A stretch of DNA of 64,000 nucleotides from Syntrophorhabdus sp964528665 (GCA_964528665.1 CAZGTB010000006.1:12244-76243); one strand, 5' to 3'; counted from the stretch's first letter, positions 1 to 7,710 are shown. A program made the numbers and translations. Notes: generated by a model not told the origin, from the sequence alone.

Positions 1-234
1 GCCCAGAACATTGCGGAAGGCCGCGGTCGGCAATACAAGAAAGAATTTATTCAGTTTTTATACATCGCTGAAGGTTCGGTGTTCGAGGTAGTGACTCTTA
101 ACGAGATCTTTTGTAAAAATGAGATGTTCACTCGTGAACAAGCTTTGGATATACGGTTGAGATGTGAGCAGATAGATCGAAAACTGGTTGGTTTGATCAA
201 ATCCCTTCGCGGTGCCAAGCGTAATGACTCCTGA
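1..234 (+). CDS. Four-helix-bundle protein (S23 / 23S rRNA intervening-sequence protein family), C-terminal part
   Basis: Frame 1 is open from the left edge to TGA at 232-234, giving 77 residues without their start. It opens with AQNIAEGRGR, the conserved N-I-A-E-G turn of the S23/TIGR02436 four-helix-bundle family, followed by KEFIQFLYIAEGSVFE, the usual third helix. The family's function is unknown; members occur inside 23S rRNA intervening sequences and as free genes, and assemble as small helical oligomers. The missing N-terminal 45 or so residues lie left of the window. Two more family members occur at 6113-6780 (interrupted) and 49673-50053, and this intact motif is the reference for judging the interrupted one. 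Confidence 0.85.
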   Translation, partial: AQNIAEGRGRQYKKEFIQFLYIAEGSVFEVVTLNEIFCKNEMFTREQALDIRLRCEQIDRKLVGLIKSLRGAKRNDS

Positions 235-371
235 TGCTATGCCTTTTCTCTCACGCGAAGTATACCTCAACTCTCTAACGTTCCTTTTGCCTCCTACATC
301 AAGCTAAGCGTACCTCAAACCTACGGCCATTGGATAAAGCCTGACTGCTTAAAGGAGAGAAAATCAATAAG

Positions 372-1394
372 ATGAACAAAACTGACATTAACATGAAACT
401 CTGTAGCCGCTGTATTCTGCCTGATAGTTTTCCAAATATAAAATTCGACGCTGAAGGGATTTGCAATCACTGTCGGCAGGAAGAGTCAGCCCTTGCCAAG
501 AGCACAGCCAAGAAAGCTGACTATCGCCAGAAGCTCGACGACCTCATCGCTACCACAAAAGGCAAGGCCCCTTCCTATGATGCCATCATGGCCTATAGTG
601 GAGGCAAAGACTCAAGCTATACCCTCAAGCTCTTACGGGAACGCTACGACCTCCGTGTCCTTGCCCTTACCTTCGACAATCACTTTGTCTCTCCCACAGC
701 CTTTGAAAATATTCGATCTGTCACAGACGCCCTTCACGTTGATCATATCAGTTTCAAACCGCCATGGCCTCTTATGAAATCAATATTTGGCCTTACCGCC
801 CGGGATGACATTTTTTCCGCCGCTACGTTACTCCGTGCAAGTTCCATCTGTACAGCATGCATAGCATTTGTTAAAAGCCTTACTGTCAAAACGGCTATCG
901 AGATGTCCATTCCCTTGACGGCTTTTGGCTGGTCACCGGGCCAGGCTCCGATCCAATCGGCTATAATGAAAACAAACGCTTCCCTCATCCGCCAGAATCA
1001 GAAGGCATTGATCAGCAGTCTTCCAGATGTTTTGCGGGCTCAAGTCAAATCCTATTTCATCCCAGAAGAATACTATCAATCATATAAAGACCGATTCCCA
1101 ACCAACGTCCATCCACTTGCATTTTTCGATTACGACGAAGAGAAGATTAAGGCAGAGTTAGAGAGCATTGGCTGGAAGGTACCCACGAACACCGACACCA
1201 ACTCGACGAACTGTCTGCTCAACGCGTTTGCAAATCAGTGTCACTTGGAACGTCTCAAGTTCCATCCCTATGTGTGGGAGGTAGCGAACATGGTCCGTCA
1301 GGGAGTCATGTCCCGCGCCGAAGGTATTGAAAAGATCTACTGCCCGCAGAGTTCCGAGATGGTCGACTATGCCCGTAAGAAACTGGAACTGTAA
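372..1394 (+). CDS. PP-loop ATPase, N-acetyl sugar amidotransferase-like
   Basis: The 340-residue protein has an N-terminal zinc-ribbon-like pair CSRC (11-14) and CNHC (31-34) and a PP-loop SGGKDS at 76-81, the ATP-pyrophosphatase signature of enzymes that adenylate a carbonyl before amidation or thiolation. A further C-T-A-C lies near residue 157. This layout matches the WbpG/PseA-type N-acetyl sugar amidotransferases, which convert a carboxyl or acetamido group on a nucleotide sugar to an amide or amidine, normally with a glutaminase partner. No hisH/hisF-like partner is adjacent. ATG at 372 follows AAAGGAGAG with rather long spacing; ATG at 393 is an in-frame alternative. Family confident, substrate unknown. 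Confidence 0.75.
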   Translation: MNKTDINMKLCSRCILPDSFPNIKFDAEGICNHCRQEESALAKSTAKKADYRQKLDDLIATTKGKAPSYDAIMAYSGGKDSSYTLKLLRERYDLRVLALTFDNHFVSPTAFENIRSVTDALHVDHISFKPPWPLMKSIFGLTARDDIFSAATLLRASSICTACIAFVKSLTVKTAIEMSIPLTAFGWSPGQAPIQSAIMKTNASLIRQNQKALISSLPDVLRAQVKSYFIPEEYYQSYKDRFPTNVHPLAFFDYDEEKIKAELESIGWKVPTNTDTNSTNCLLNAFANQCHLERLKFHPYVWEVANMVRQGVMSRAEGIEKIYCPQSSEMVDYARKKLEL

Positions 1395-1397
1395 TGC

Positions 1398-1640
1398 TAT
1401 CTCTCGCCCGTTCTCCCGTTGGGACGGGATCACTAGAGACGCAGAGTACACTGAGAAAGGCAAGTATGATAGTGACCAGAATTCTGAGACTGCCGAATTC
1501 AGGTCACACCCCGTGCATCTTCGATGCAGGAGAAGCATTCTTTCCGGCACTGGATGGTGCCTGGGATGTTGGGCCGATGCATCTCTCTCAGCATCGGGTC
1601 AACAAGTTTATTTCCCCTCTGCGCCCTTAAGGTGAATTAG
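1398..1640 (+). repeat. CGCAGAG-type structured element, copy E1 (right end lost)
   Basis: It starts with TATCTCTCGCCCG and the subterminal GACGCAGAG motif. Four consecutive hairpins follow: 1472-1507 (GTGACC.GAATTC against GAATTC.GGTCAC), 1514-1528 (TGCATC/GATGCA), 1546-1561 (GGCAC/GTGCC) and 1567-1604 (TGTTGG..CGATGC against GCATCG..CAACA). The same string of hairpins recurs at 44054-44334 and 48391-48676. This copy ends in CCCCTCTGCG without the usual GGGCGAGAGA end. No ORF is shared between copies, so it is non-coding. Confidence 0.85.
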
Positions 1641-1644
1641 TATA

Positions 1645-1732
1645 CACAATAGACCCAACAGACTCAATAAACCCAAGAAACTGAGTTGACCCAATAAACT
1701 CAATGACTCCATGGACCCCATAGACCCTATTA
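1645..1732 (+). repeat. 9-base-period array running into the start of the acyl-CoA ligase
   Basis: Degenerate units of the type GACCCAACA, GACTCAATA and AACCCAAGA repeat every nine bases. The array reaches through the ATG at 1711, so the first residues of the downstream protein (MDPIDPITPI) are translated repeat. No AGGAGG-like sequence lies in the 25 bases before that ATG. Confidence 0.8.
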
Positions 1733-3393
1733 CCCCCATCATTCCTATTGATACTTCCATAACCCTTGTCCACCATTTCCTTGAGCACAGTGCTCGTCTC
1801 TACCCCGACAAGGTTGTTATTATCCATGGCAAGGTCCACACTACCTATGCTGATATAGACAACCGCGCAGATAATCTTGCTAATTATCTCATATCCATCG
1901 GTGCACAGAATGGCGACCGCATTGCCCTCGTCATGGAAAACTGTGTCGAGTACGTCATCAGCTATTACGGCATTATGAAAGCTGGTGCTGTGGCAGTACC
2001 ACTCAACTCCGACCTCAAGCCTGAAGGCCTCCGTTACGCCATCCAGGACCTCAAAGCCAAGATCCTTATCTCCAGCCAGCGTTTTCAGAAACTGATAGAT
2101 GATTCCAATCTCAGCGATTTAGGTTTATCTCATCTCATCATGAAGGGTTCTTCCCACTCAACCACTCAACCACTCAACCACTCAACAGCCTCGCCCAACC
2201 ACTCAACGGTTTCTTCCTCATCCACGCATCCACGCATCCACGCATCCACTATGGAAGTCGCAGACCTTGATGTTGTTTCCACTACTCAACCACTAACTAA
2301 TTGCCACTCAACTATGCGAGATACAGATCTCGCAAGTATCATCTACACTTCCGGTTCCACCGGTGGCCCAAAGGGCGTCATGCTCACGCATCGCAACATC
2401 GTCGATAATGTCTTCTCAATCTGCCAATATCTACATCTAACAGACAAAGATATACAGATGTGCGTCTTGCCTTTCTTCTATGTCATGGGAAAATCGCTCT
2501 TAAATACTCACATTGCAGTTGGCGGAACAGTCGTGATCAATAACCAGTTTGCCTTTCCTGCGAGTGTCCTCAAAGAGATGATTGAAGAGAAGGTCACCGG
2601 ATTTTCCGGTGTTCCGTCAACCTTTGCCTATCTTCTTCACCGTTCACCACTTGCAGCGAGCCGAGACAAGCTCTCCTCCCTTCGTTATGTTAGCCAGGCT
2701 GGTGGTCACATGTCCAAAGCAATTAAAGATGAGCTGCGCCGAGTGTTACCTTCTCATACAGAAATAGTCATCATGTATGGTGCTACTGAAGCCGCTGCGA
2801 GACTTTCCTATCTTGAGCCATCTCGTTTTGCGGACAAGATGGAGTCCATTGGCAAAGCAATCCCCGGCGTCACGCTCAAGGTTGTGAACGAAAAAGGTAA
2901 GGATGCAGCCATCGGTGAAATTGGAGAACTTGTAGCCCGTGGATCAAACATAATGCCCGGATACCTGAACAAGCCCGAAGCCACCGCAAAGGCCCTCATA
3001 GACGGATGGTATCATACGGGCGACCAGGCCTATCAGGATGAGGAAGGTTTTTTCTTTGTGGCTGGGCGCCAGGACGATCTTCTCAAAGTGGGTGGCCACC
3101 GCTTGAGCCCTCAGGAAATAGAAGACACCCTTATGGAATCCGGCCTCTTTGTGGAAGCTGTAGTTCTCGGTGTTCCCGATAATCTCCTCGGAAACAAGTT
3201 GGTGGTTTTGGCTGTTCCTTCAAACAATAGTTGCGAAAGCAGCGCAGTGATGTTATTCTGCGCCGGCTGTCTACCTAAATACAAGGTTCCTTCGGAAATC
3301 AAGTTTGCCAAGAACCTCCCCAAAAAGACGAGCGGCAAAATCGACCGAAAATCCTGTCTTGTGCTGTTCTTGGAAACAGGCGATAGGCAATAG
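1711..3393 (+). CDS. AMP-forming acyl-CoA / acyl-ACP ligase (ANL superfamily) with a repeat-derived insertion
   Basis: The 560-residue protein carries the ANL signatures: P-loop TSGSTGGPKG (213-222), YGATE, YHTGD, GRQDDLLKVGG and the C-terminal catalytic lysine in KKTSGKIDRK. It should adenylate an acyl or aminoacyl acid and pass it to a thiol. Ligases of this kind accompany XrtA-type polysaccharide loci. Residues 148-202 are not family sequence: they are translations of the ACTCAACC and CATCCACG words found between genes elsewhere in the window, inserted in frame ahead of the P-loop. The first 10 or so residues also come from the upstream array, so M1 may not be the native start; no SD is seen. 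All catalytic motifs are intact, so it may still be functional. Confidence 0.85.
   Translation: MDPIDPITPIIPIDTSITLVHHFLEHSARLYPDKVVIIHGKVHTTYADIDNRADNLANYLISIGAQNGDRIALVMENCVEYVISYYGIMKAGAVAVPLNSDLKPEGLRYAIQDLKAKILISSQRFQKLIDDSNLSDLGLSHLIMKGSSHSTTQPLNHSTASPNHSTVSSSSTHPRIHASTMEVADLDVVSTTQPLTNCHSTMRDTDLASIIYTSGSTGGPKGVMLTHRNIVDNVFSICQYLHLTDKDIQMCVLPFFYVMGKSLLNTHIAVGGTVVINNQFAFPASVLKEMIEEKVTGFSGVPSTFAYLLHRSPLAASRDKLSSLRYVSQAGGHMSKAIKDELRRVLPSHTEIVIMYGATEAAARLSYLEPSRFADKMESIGKAIPGVTLKVVNEKGKDAAIGEIGELVARGSNIMPGYLNKPEATAKALIDGWYHTGDQAYQDEEGFFFVAGRQDDLLKVGGHRLSPQEIEDTLMESGLFVEAVVLGVPDNLLGNKLVVLAVPSNNSCESSAVMLFCAGCLPKYKVPSEIKFAKNLPKKTSGKIDRKSCLVLFLETGDRQ
2150..2320 (+). repeat. 8-base word repeats (ACTCAACC and ATCCACGC) inside the ligase gene
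   Basis: ACTCAACC is repeated head to tail from about 2154, followed by CATCCACG repeated three times and a second short ACTCAACC patch near 2283. The reading frame is kept throughout, giving STTQPLNHST- and THPRIHAST-like peptide. The same words, as reverse complement, occur between genes at 40510-40590, 41815-41876 and 59740-59820. Confidence 0.9.
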
Positions 3394-3399
3394 GCTATG

Positions 3400-3470
3400 G
3401 GTCATAGGCACAACTCAACAAACCCAATGACCCAATAAACCCTATGAACTCGATGAACCCAGAAACCCAT
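3400..3470 (+). repeat. 9-base-period array after the ligase gene
   Basis: Units such as AACCCAATG, ACCCAATAA and CTCGATGAA continue for about 70 bases between the ligase stop and element E2. Confidence 0.75.
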
Positions 3471-3473
3471 GTA

Positions 3474-3671
3474 TTCACCACCCGTTCTCCTGCTGTTTGC
3501 GGGATCACTAGAGACGCAGAGTCTCATTGTTTTAGAGTTGCTTGAGTTGCTGGGGTTTATTGAGTTCAGTATCAAATATTCAACTCTACAAACTCTACAA
3601 ACCCAATGAACCCAATAAACCATAATGCTCGAACGAGTCCCGTGGTACACGGGAAGAGTGGGCGAGAGACA
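3474..3671 (+). repeat. CGCAGAG-type element, copy E2, with core replaced by 9-base repeats
   Basis: The left end TTCACCACCCG..GGGATCACTAGAGACGCAGAG and right end AGTGGGCGAGAGAC match other copies, but the inner hairpins are absent. In their place are short AACCC-type units in both orientations (about 3540-3632). The end types differ from each other: a CACCACCC left end and a GGGCGAGAGA right end. With the flanking arrays it fills the whole gap between the ligase and the DUF433 gene. Confidence 0.7.
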
Positions 3672-3806
3672 AAGGTTTCCCTTGAACTATGAGCTTGGAT
3701 GATTCAACGACCAATGACCGCTTCATCCGCTATGCTGCTTTAAGTTGACTCAATAGACAGGAGTAATTCAAGATGATACAATTCAGTAAATGAAGGAGGT
3801 ACAAGA

Positions 3807-4055
3807 ATGGCAAATATAGATTGGCGAAGATTCATCCATTCCGACCCTGACGTTCTGGTTGGAAAACCGGTAGTGAGAGGTACCCGTCTTTCTGTCGAGT
3901 TTATTTTGGGACTTTTTACAGAAGGCTGGACTGAAAAACAGGTGATTGAGAATTATCCGATTCTGACTGAGGAAACTCTCCGAGCTGTCTTTGCATTTGC
4001 GACTGACTGCATGCGTGAAGAAGCGATGTACCCCATTCCTGCCGAGGCAGTGTAG
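3807..4055 (+). CDS. DUF433 family antitoxin
   Basis: The 82-residue protein has the DUF433 pattern: DPDVLVGKPVVRGTRLSVEFIL, then GWTEKQVIENYP and LTEETLRAVFAFA. DUF433 proteins are small helix-turn-helix-like antitoxins paired with DUF5615 PIN-like toxins. A strong AAGGAGG precedes the ATG. Its stop overlaps the GTG start of the next frame (TAGTG), the usual translational coupling of this pair. The partner toxin is degraded here, so the antitoxin is probably a remnant with no active target at this locus. Confidence 0.85.
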   Translation: MANIDWRRFIHSDPDVLVGKPVVRGTRLSVEFILGLFTEGWTEKQVIENYPILTEETLRAVFAFATDCMREEAMYPIPAEAV

Positions 4056-4288
4056 TGGAATTTCTCGCCAATGAGAATTTTCCTCTCACCAGCATTCGGC
4101 GATTGAGGATGTCACACTGGTTGCCGCAACAGCGTGATGGTCTGCACTATCGCTATGTAGTTCTCGCAGGCCCAACAGACTCAATGAACACAATGAACTC
4201 AATAAACCCTATAAACTCTACGAACCCAACAAACTCAAGCAACCCGACAGACTCCTTGACTACCAAACATGTATGGAGTATTCTCTAA
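4055..4288 (+). pseudogene. DUF5615 PIN-like toxin, truncated by a 9-base array
   Basis: The frame starts at GTG 4055 overlapping the antitoxin stop. MEFLANENFPLTSIRRLR matches the DUF5615 start (the family has M-K-F-L-A-D-E-N-F-P; Asp is Asn here). After about 20 residues the similarity stops, and from residue 40 the frame is a translation of the 9-base array (SMNTMNSINPINSTNP). The normal toxin is about 110-120 residues with further acidic residues, none of which are present. The toxin is therefore broken, and the array sits where the rest of the gene should be. Confidence 0.75.
4171..4258 (+). repeat. 9-base-period array within the decayed toxin
   Basis: About ten units of the GACTCAATG/AACCCAACA type run in the same orientation as the other arrays and replace the toxin's 3' part. 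Confidence 0.8.
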
Positions 4289-4321
4289 GTAAGATATGAA
4301 AGATATGTAAGGAGATTAGCA

Positions 4322-4576
4322 ATGGTCGTTGTCGCAAAAGTTAGCTCAAAAGGTCAGATAACACTACCCAAGAAGGTAAGAAGACTACTCAACGTGGACA
4401 CGGGATCTGTGGTCATATTCGAGACAGAGGAGGACAGAGTTTTCCTGAGACCAGCAAAAACCCTCAGCGAATACAGGGGTACGCTAAAAGGCAGAGTGCC
4501 GCCCGCTGATTTTGACAAGATAAGGGCAGCTGCAAAGAAGCACATCGCTGAAAAGGTGAGGCGCGATGAGCGATGA
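4322..4576 (+). CDS. AbrB/MazE/SpoVT-type antitoxin
   Basis: The 84-residue protein has the swapped-hairpin AbrB DNA-binding domain at its N-terminus (VSSKGQITLPKKVRRLLNV, then GSVVIFETEEDRVFLRPA) and a charged helical tail that would neutralise the toxin. AAGGAG lies just before the ATG. It overlaps the PIN toxin by 11 bases, so the two are translationally coupled and probably autorepressed by the complex. Confidence 0.9.
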   Translation: MVVVAKVSSKGQITLPKKVRRLLNVDTGSVVIFETEEDRVFLRPAKTLSEYRGTLKGRVPPADFDKIRAAAKKHIAEKVRRDER

Positions 4577-4982
4577 TGCCCGGGTGGTTGTGGATACCAA
4601 CCTCCTTGTACGCTATCTCACCGGAGACGACCCTGCCAAAGCTATGGCCGTCGACGCCCTTCTCAAGAAGGCCAGCCGAGGTAAGATCAAGATATTACTT
4701 CCGTCGGTCGTGGCCGCGGAACTCGTGTGGGTCTTAGAGAGCTTCTACAGGATGTCTCGTGAAGAGATCTCCGAACTCGTTTTTGCGATTCTCAATACAC
4801 CAGGGGTAGACGTTCAGGATGGAGCGGTCATTTCGGCTGCAATAAGGCTCTACAGTCTTACAGATATTGATTTTGTGGATGCATGGATAATCGAGTTTGC
4901 CAAAACTAAGGGCGTAACGAGAATTCACACATTTGATACCAAACATTTCAAGAACACCGGAATGGAGGTTTCTCCTCCATGA
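4566..4982 (+). CDS. PIN-domain ribonuclease toxin (VapC-like)
   Basis: The 138-residue protein keeps the PIN acidic set: Asp in VVVDTNLLVRYL near residue 10, Glu in AAELVWVLE, Asp in DFVDAWIIEFA and Asp in HTFDTKHF. PIN toxins are Mg-dependent RNases that cut tRNA or rRNA. Length and motifs are complete and the gene overlaps its AbrB-type antitoxin, so this TA pair looks intact, unlike its DUF433 neighbour. Confidence 0.9.
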   Translation: MSDDARVVVDTNLLVRYLTGDDPAKAMAVDALLKKASRGKIKILLPSVVAAELVWVLESFYRMSREEISELVFAILNTPGVDVQDGAVISAAIRLYSLTDIDFVDAWIIEFAKTKGVTRIHTFDTKHFKNTGMEVSPP

Positions 4983-5032
4983 TTTTCAACTAAAATAGCA
5001 GTACACAATGAGAATAATTATCGACCCTTTAG

Positions 5033-5097
5033 TCGACCCTATAGACCCAACAGACTCAATGAACTCAATAAACTCAATAAACCCAGCAAACCTACAA
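5033..5097 (+). repeat. 9-base-period array upstream of the SGNH gene
   Basis: This is a clear example of the period: GACCCAACA, GACTCAATG, AACTCAATA, AACTCAATA, AACCCAGCA, AACCTACAA. It ends a few bases before TAAGGAG and the ATG at 5112, the only array-fronted gene that retains an SD. Confidence 0.85.
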
Positions 5098-5111
5098 AGC
5101 TAAGGAGCCCC

Positions 5112-6008
5112 ATGGACCCAACCGACTCAACCACTCAACCACTCAACATTTTTCGTCGTCTCACAAAAATCTTAACTATCAGCTTACAGCTTACAGCTAT
5201 GAGCTTGATCGCATTAGCGATCACCAACTGTTCTGGAGGTAAAATGGAGCCCAGCAAGACAACCTTCCCATCCATCAAAGATGTCCCAGCCGAGGCTTGG
5301 CAGAAACTATCACAAAAAAAGATCTACTTCGGCCACCAATCTGTCGGTAATAATATTCTTGATGGTGTTAGAGCTGTTATGAAAGAAAACCCGCAGATAA
5401 AGCTGAATATTGTCGAGTTGTCCAAACTCAATGACTTCGAAAAGCCCGTCTTTGCTCATTCTGGCGTAGGGAAAAATGAAGATCCCCGTTCTAAATGCGA
5501 AGACTTTGCCGATATCATAGATAAAAAAATTGCTGGTAAAGCAGACATTGCCTTCTTTAAGTTTTGTTATGTTGACATCATGCCCGCTACAGACGTCGGT
5601 CGTTTGTTTGAAAGCTATCGAAGCACGCTGGCATCTCTCAAAGAAAAGTATCCAAAAGTAGTTTTCATACACGTTACAACACCATTAACTTCGTTGCAGG
5701 CAGGTCCAAAAGCGTGGATTAAGAAATTAATCGGTAAACCACTCCGTGGGTATGATGATAACATCAAAAGAGAACAATTTAATGGTATCCTCAAAAAAGA
5801 GTATGAAGGCAAGGAACCAATTTTTGATTTAGCCAACATAGAATCCACCACTGTGGAAGGCGCTCGACTGGTTTATGAAAGAGATGGCAAGACTTACCCA
5901 GCTTTGCTGCCCACTTACACCGACGATGGTGGCCACCTCAACGAACAGGGCCGTAAAATAGTTGCCGAACAGTTCCTCATTTTCCTTGCTAATCTGGCAA
6001 GTCAATAG
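5112..6008 (+). CDS. Secreted or membrane-anchored SGNH-like hydrolase
   Basis: The 298-residue protein has a basic N-terminus, a hydrophobic segment (about 20-40) ending in ITNCSGG, then FGHQSVGNNILDG, the first SGNH block in this subgroup, and a C-terminal DDGGHLNEQGRK with the Asp and His expected of the catalytic pair. The cysteine could be a lipoprotein site, but Asn at -1 is atypical. The first 13 residues derive from 9- and 8-base words, and the hydrophobic core is encoded by another word family (AGCTTACAGC.., about 5179-5209), so the export signal seems built from repeats. TAAGGAG supports this start. It may remove or add acyl groups on the polysaccharide; this is inferred from context. 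Confidence 0.65.
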   Translation: MDPTDSTTQPLNIFRRLTKILTISLQLTAMSLIALAITNCSGGKMEPSKTTFPSIKDVPAEAWQKLSQKKIYFGHQSVGNNILDGVRAVMKENPQIKLNIVELSKLNDFEKPVFAHSGVGKNEDPRSKCEDFADIIDKKIAGKADIAFFKFCYVDIMPATDVGRLFESYRSTLASLKEKYPKVVFIHVTTPLTSLQAGPKAWIKKLIGKPLRGYDDNIKREQFNGILKKEYEGKEPIFDLANIESTTVEGARLVYERDGKTYPALLPTYTDDGGHLNEQGRKIVAEQFLIFLANLASQ

Positions 6009-6096
6009 TCTATCGAGTCTATGGGGTCCATTGAGTCATCGAGTCCACCAAAGCTTCCTGTCATTGGGTCACTAAGTCTATTGAGTCGTCGAGACA
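6005..6096 (-). repeat. 9-base-period array, inverted orientation
   Basis: TTGAGTC/GGGTC units (for example CTATTGAGT, GTCATCGAG) are the complement of the other arrays and fill the gap after the SGNH gene. Confidence 0.75.
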
Positions 6097-6264
6097 AAAG
6101 ATAAACTAACAAATGAAAGTTAAACGATTTGAAGTTCTTGATTGTTGGCAAGAGGCCAGAGTCATAACGCAGGTTATTTATACGATTACAACAGATGGAT
6201 CGTTCAAAAAGGATTATAGTCTCACAGATCAGGCCAGAAGAGCTGCTACATCGATTACGGCAAA

Positions 6265-6561
6265 CCCTGTTAAGTAGTCGAGATCTATGTACTTTGTTTA
6301 TGTATTAATAAGTTGCAAGGATAGAAAGTTCTACACGGGTTTTACCCATGATCTTAAAAAGAGGATTAACGAGCATAATTCAGGGATGTCGAAGGCAACC
6401 AAAGGCAGAATGCCATTAGAACTTGTTTACTACGAGTTTTGCCTAAACCAAAAAGATGCTATGAAAAGAGAAACCTATCTGAAGACTACATGGGGCAAAC
6501 GATACTTGAAAAATAGAATAAAGGGCTATTTAGATGAGGTTGTAAAACATACTTAACAGGG
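6265..6561 (+). mobile_element. 297 bp element with perfect 12 bp terminal inverted repeats and one GIY-YIG gene
   Basis: CCCTGTTAAGTA (6265-6276) is the exact reverse complement of TACTTAACAGGG (6550-6561). Between them is a single 89-codon GIY-YIG ORF. The insertion disrupts an S23-type gene, with matching protein family on both sides, so the boundaries are known almost to the base. No transposase or other gene is present. Exact ends are uncertain by one or two bases because of the C and G runs. Confidence 0.75.
6287..6556 (+). CDS. Stand-alone GIY-YIG nuclease (UPF0213/YhbQ-like size)
   Basis: The 89-residue single-domain protein has FVYVL and YTGFT, the GIY and YIG strands, the catalytic Arg in LKKRINEHNSG, and the catalytic Glu in AMKRETYLKT, followed by a basic C-terminus. 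GIY-YIG domains cut one DNA strand with one metal ion and occur in homing endonucleases and in short proteins of unclear role. No clear SD precedes the ATG. Its ORF ends within the right inverted repeat, so it fills the element. A role in the element's mobility is inferred. Confidence 0.85.
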   Translation: MYFVYVLISCKDRKFYTGFTHDLKKRINEHNSGMSKATKGRMPLELVYYEFCLNQKDAMKRETYLKTTWGKRYLKNRIKGYLDEVVKHT

Positions 6562-6787
6562 GCTGAGGGATTTTCTCGGCAGGGAGACCGCGAGTTCACA
6601 CAGTTTCTTTTTATTTCCAAATCATCAGCATCTGAATTACAGAGCCATCTCTATATTGCCCTAGATCAGAAATATATCCACCAGGAAGATTTCAATTCAT
6701 TATATGGACAACTTGAGAGTATACAAAAGCGTATTTCAAATCCCATAAAATATCTAAAGTCTTGTTCCCCTAAACATTGACTGAAGG

Positions 6788-6842
6788 CACAACAGACTCA
6801 ACGACTTATGGACCCAATGACCCAACGACCCAACAGACCCGA
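6788..6842 (+). repeat. 9-base-period array over the deacetylase start
   Basis: Units such as AACAGACTC, GACCCAATG and ACCCAACGA span the ATG at 6808, giving the N-terminus MDPMTQRPNRPD. There is no SD. Confidence 0.8.
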
Positions 6843-7710
6843 TTACTCGTCGAAGTCGATTTTGATCACCGTTGACGTTGAGGACTGGTTTCAGGTGGAG
6901 AACCTTCGCCCTGCCTTCCCGATAGAAAAATGGAATTCATGTCAGCTGCGCATTGAAAAGAACACATATGCACTCCTTGATTTATTAAGCACTAATAGTG
7001 TGCAAGCTACTTTTTTTGTCCTCGGCTGGATAGCAGAGCGTCTCCCCCGTCTAATCTCTGAAATTCATAGTCGTGGCCACGAAATCGCATCGCACGGATT
7101 TCAACACGAACTGTGTTTTGGCCTTCAATTTTTAGGCCTTCGCGAAGATCTTTACAAAGGAAAAGCTGTTTTGGAAGATAAAATAGGCCACCCTATTCTT
7201 GGTTACAGAGCTCCAAGCTTTTCCATTACTAACGACCTTATTGAGATGCTTGGCGACCTTGGATTCAAGTACGACTCGAGTTACAATAACTTTGCCATGA
7301 ACAAAAGATATGGACAGGCAAATGGGCTTTTTCAGTCCTCGCAAAGCGATCAACTGATTGCAAAGAATGGTATTGTCGAGTTACCAATAAGCAACCTGAG
7401 AATTGTTGGTCAGACTATTCCCTGGGGAGGTGGAGGTTATTTCCGATTATACCCCCCAACACTTTTTCAGGCCGGTGTTACCCGCATCTTAAAGGACAAG
7501 GGTTACTATAACTTCTATTGCCACCCATGGGAATTCGACCCCGAGCAACCTCTTACAAACAGCATTAATGGGCTGAGCCGTTTCCGACACTACCTCAACC
7601 TTGACAAAACCCATAACCGCCTCGATCGATTTCTTAAGAAGTTTCAGGATTGCAACTTTGTGAGTTGCAGCGAATATTTAAGTTTACACAATCAGCAGGA
7701 TGTTCTCTGA
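6808..7710 (+). CDS. Polysaccharide deacetylase, XrtA/PEP-CTERM-associated (DUF3473) type
   Basis: The 300-residue protein has a NodB-type CE4 domain: TVDVEDWF (21-28) with the catalytic or metal-binding Asp pair, SHGFQHE (95-101) for the metal histidines, and RAPSFS. The C-terminal half carries YYNFYCHPWEFDPEQP and a DUF3473-like tail. The VEDWF variant and tail are diagnostic of the subfamily found in XrtA-associated exopolysaccharide loci. It removes N-acetyl groups from amino sugars, probably in the periplasm, but no signal peptide is present. The first 13 residues are translated repeat; family similarity begins at SKSILITVDVED, so the true start is uncertain. Confidence 0.85.
   Translation: MDPMTQRPNRPDYSSKSILITVDVEDWFQVENLRPAFPIEKWNSCQLRIEKNTYALLDLLSTNSVQATFFVLGWIAERLPRLISEIHSRGHEIASHGFQHELCFGLQFLGLREDLYKGKAVLEDKIGHPILGYRAPSFSITNDLIEMLGDLGFKYDSSYNNFAMNKRYGQANGLFQSSQSDQLIAKNGIVELPISNLRIVGQTIPWGGGGYFRLYPPTLFQAGVTRILKDKGYYNFYCHPWEFDPEQPLTNSINGLSRFRHYLNLDKTHNRLDRFLKKFQDCNFVSCSEYLSLHNQQDVL

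Larger units (their letters stand above)
6113..6780 (+). pseudogene. S23-type four-helix-bundle gene split by a GIY-YIG element
   Basis: The 5' part (6113-6265) encodes MKVKRFEVLDCWQEARV..DQARRAATSITAN, the first two helices of the S23 family. The 3' part resumes at 6562 with AEGFSRQGDREFTQFLFISK and runs to TGA at 6778-6780 (73 codons including stop). Joined, the halves restore the family motif S-I-T-A-N-(I)-A-E-G, one codon short. Between them lies a 297 bp insert with its own ORF. The 5' part as it stands reads into a stop (PVK, TAG at 6275). Intact relatives at 1-234 and 49673-50053 show the uninterrupted motif. Confidence 0.85.

Noticed and set aside
3772..3792. Six-codon leader ORF before the DUF433 gene
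   Set aside because: ATGATACAATTCAGTAAATGA follows an AGGAG, but it is too short to support beyond chance.
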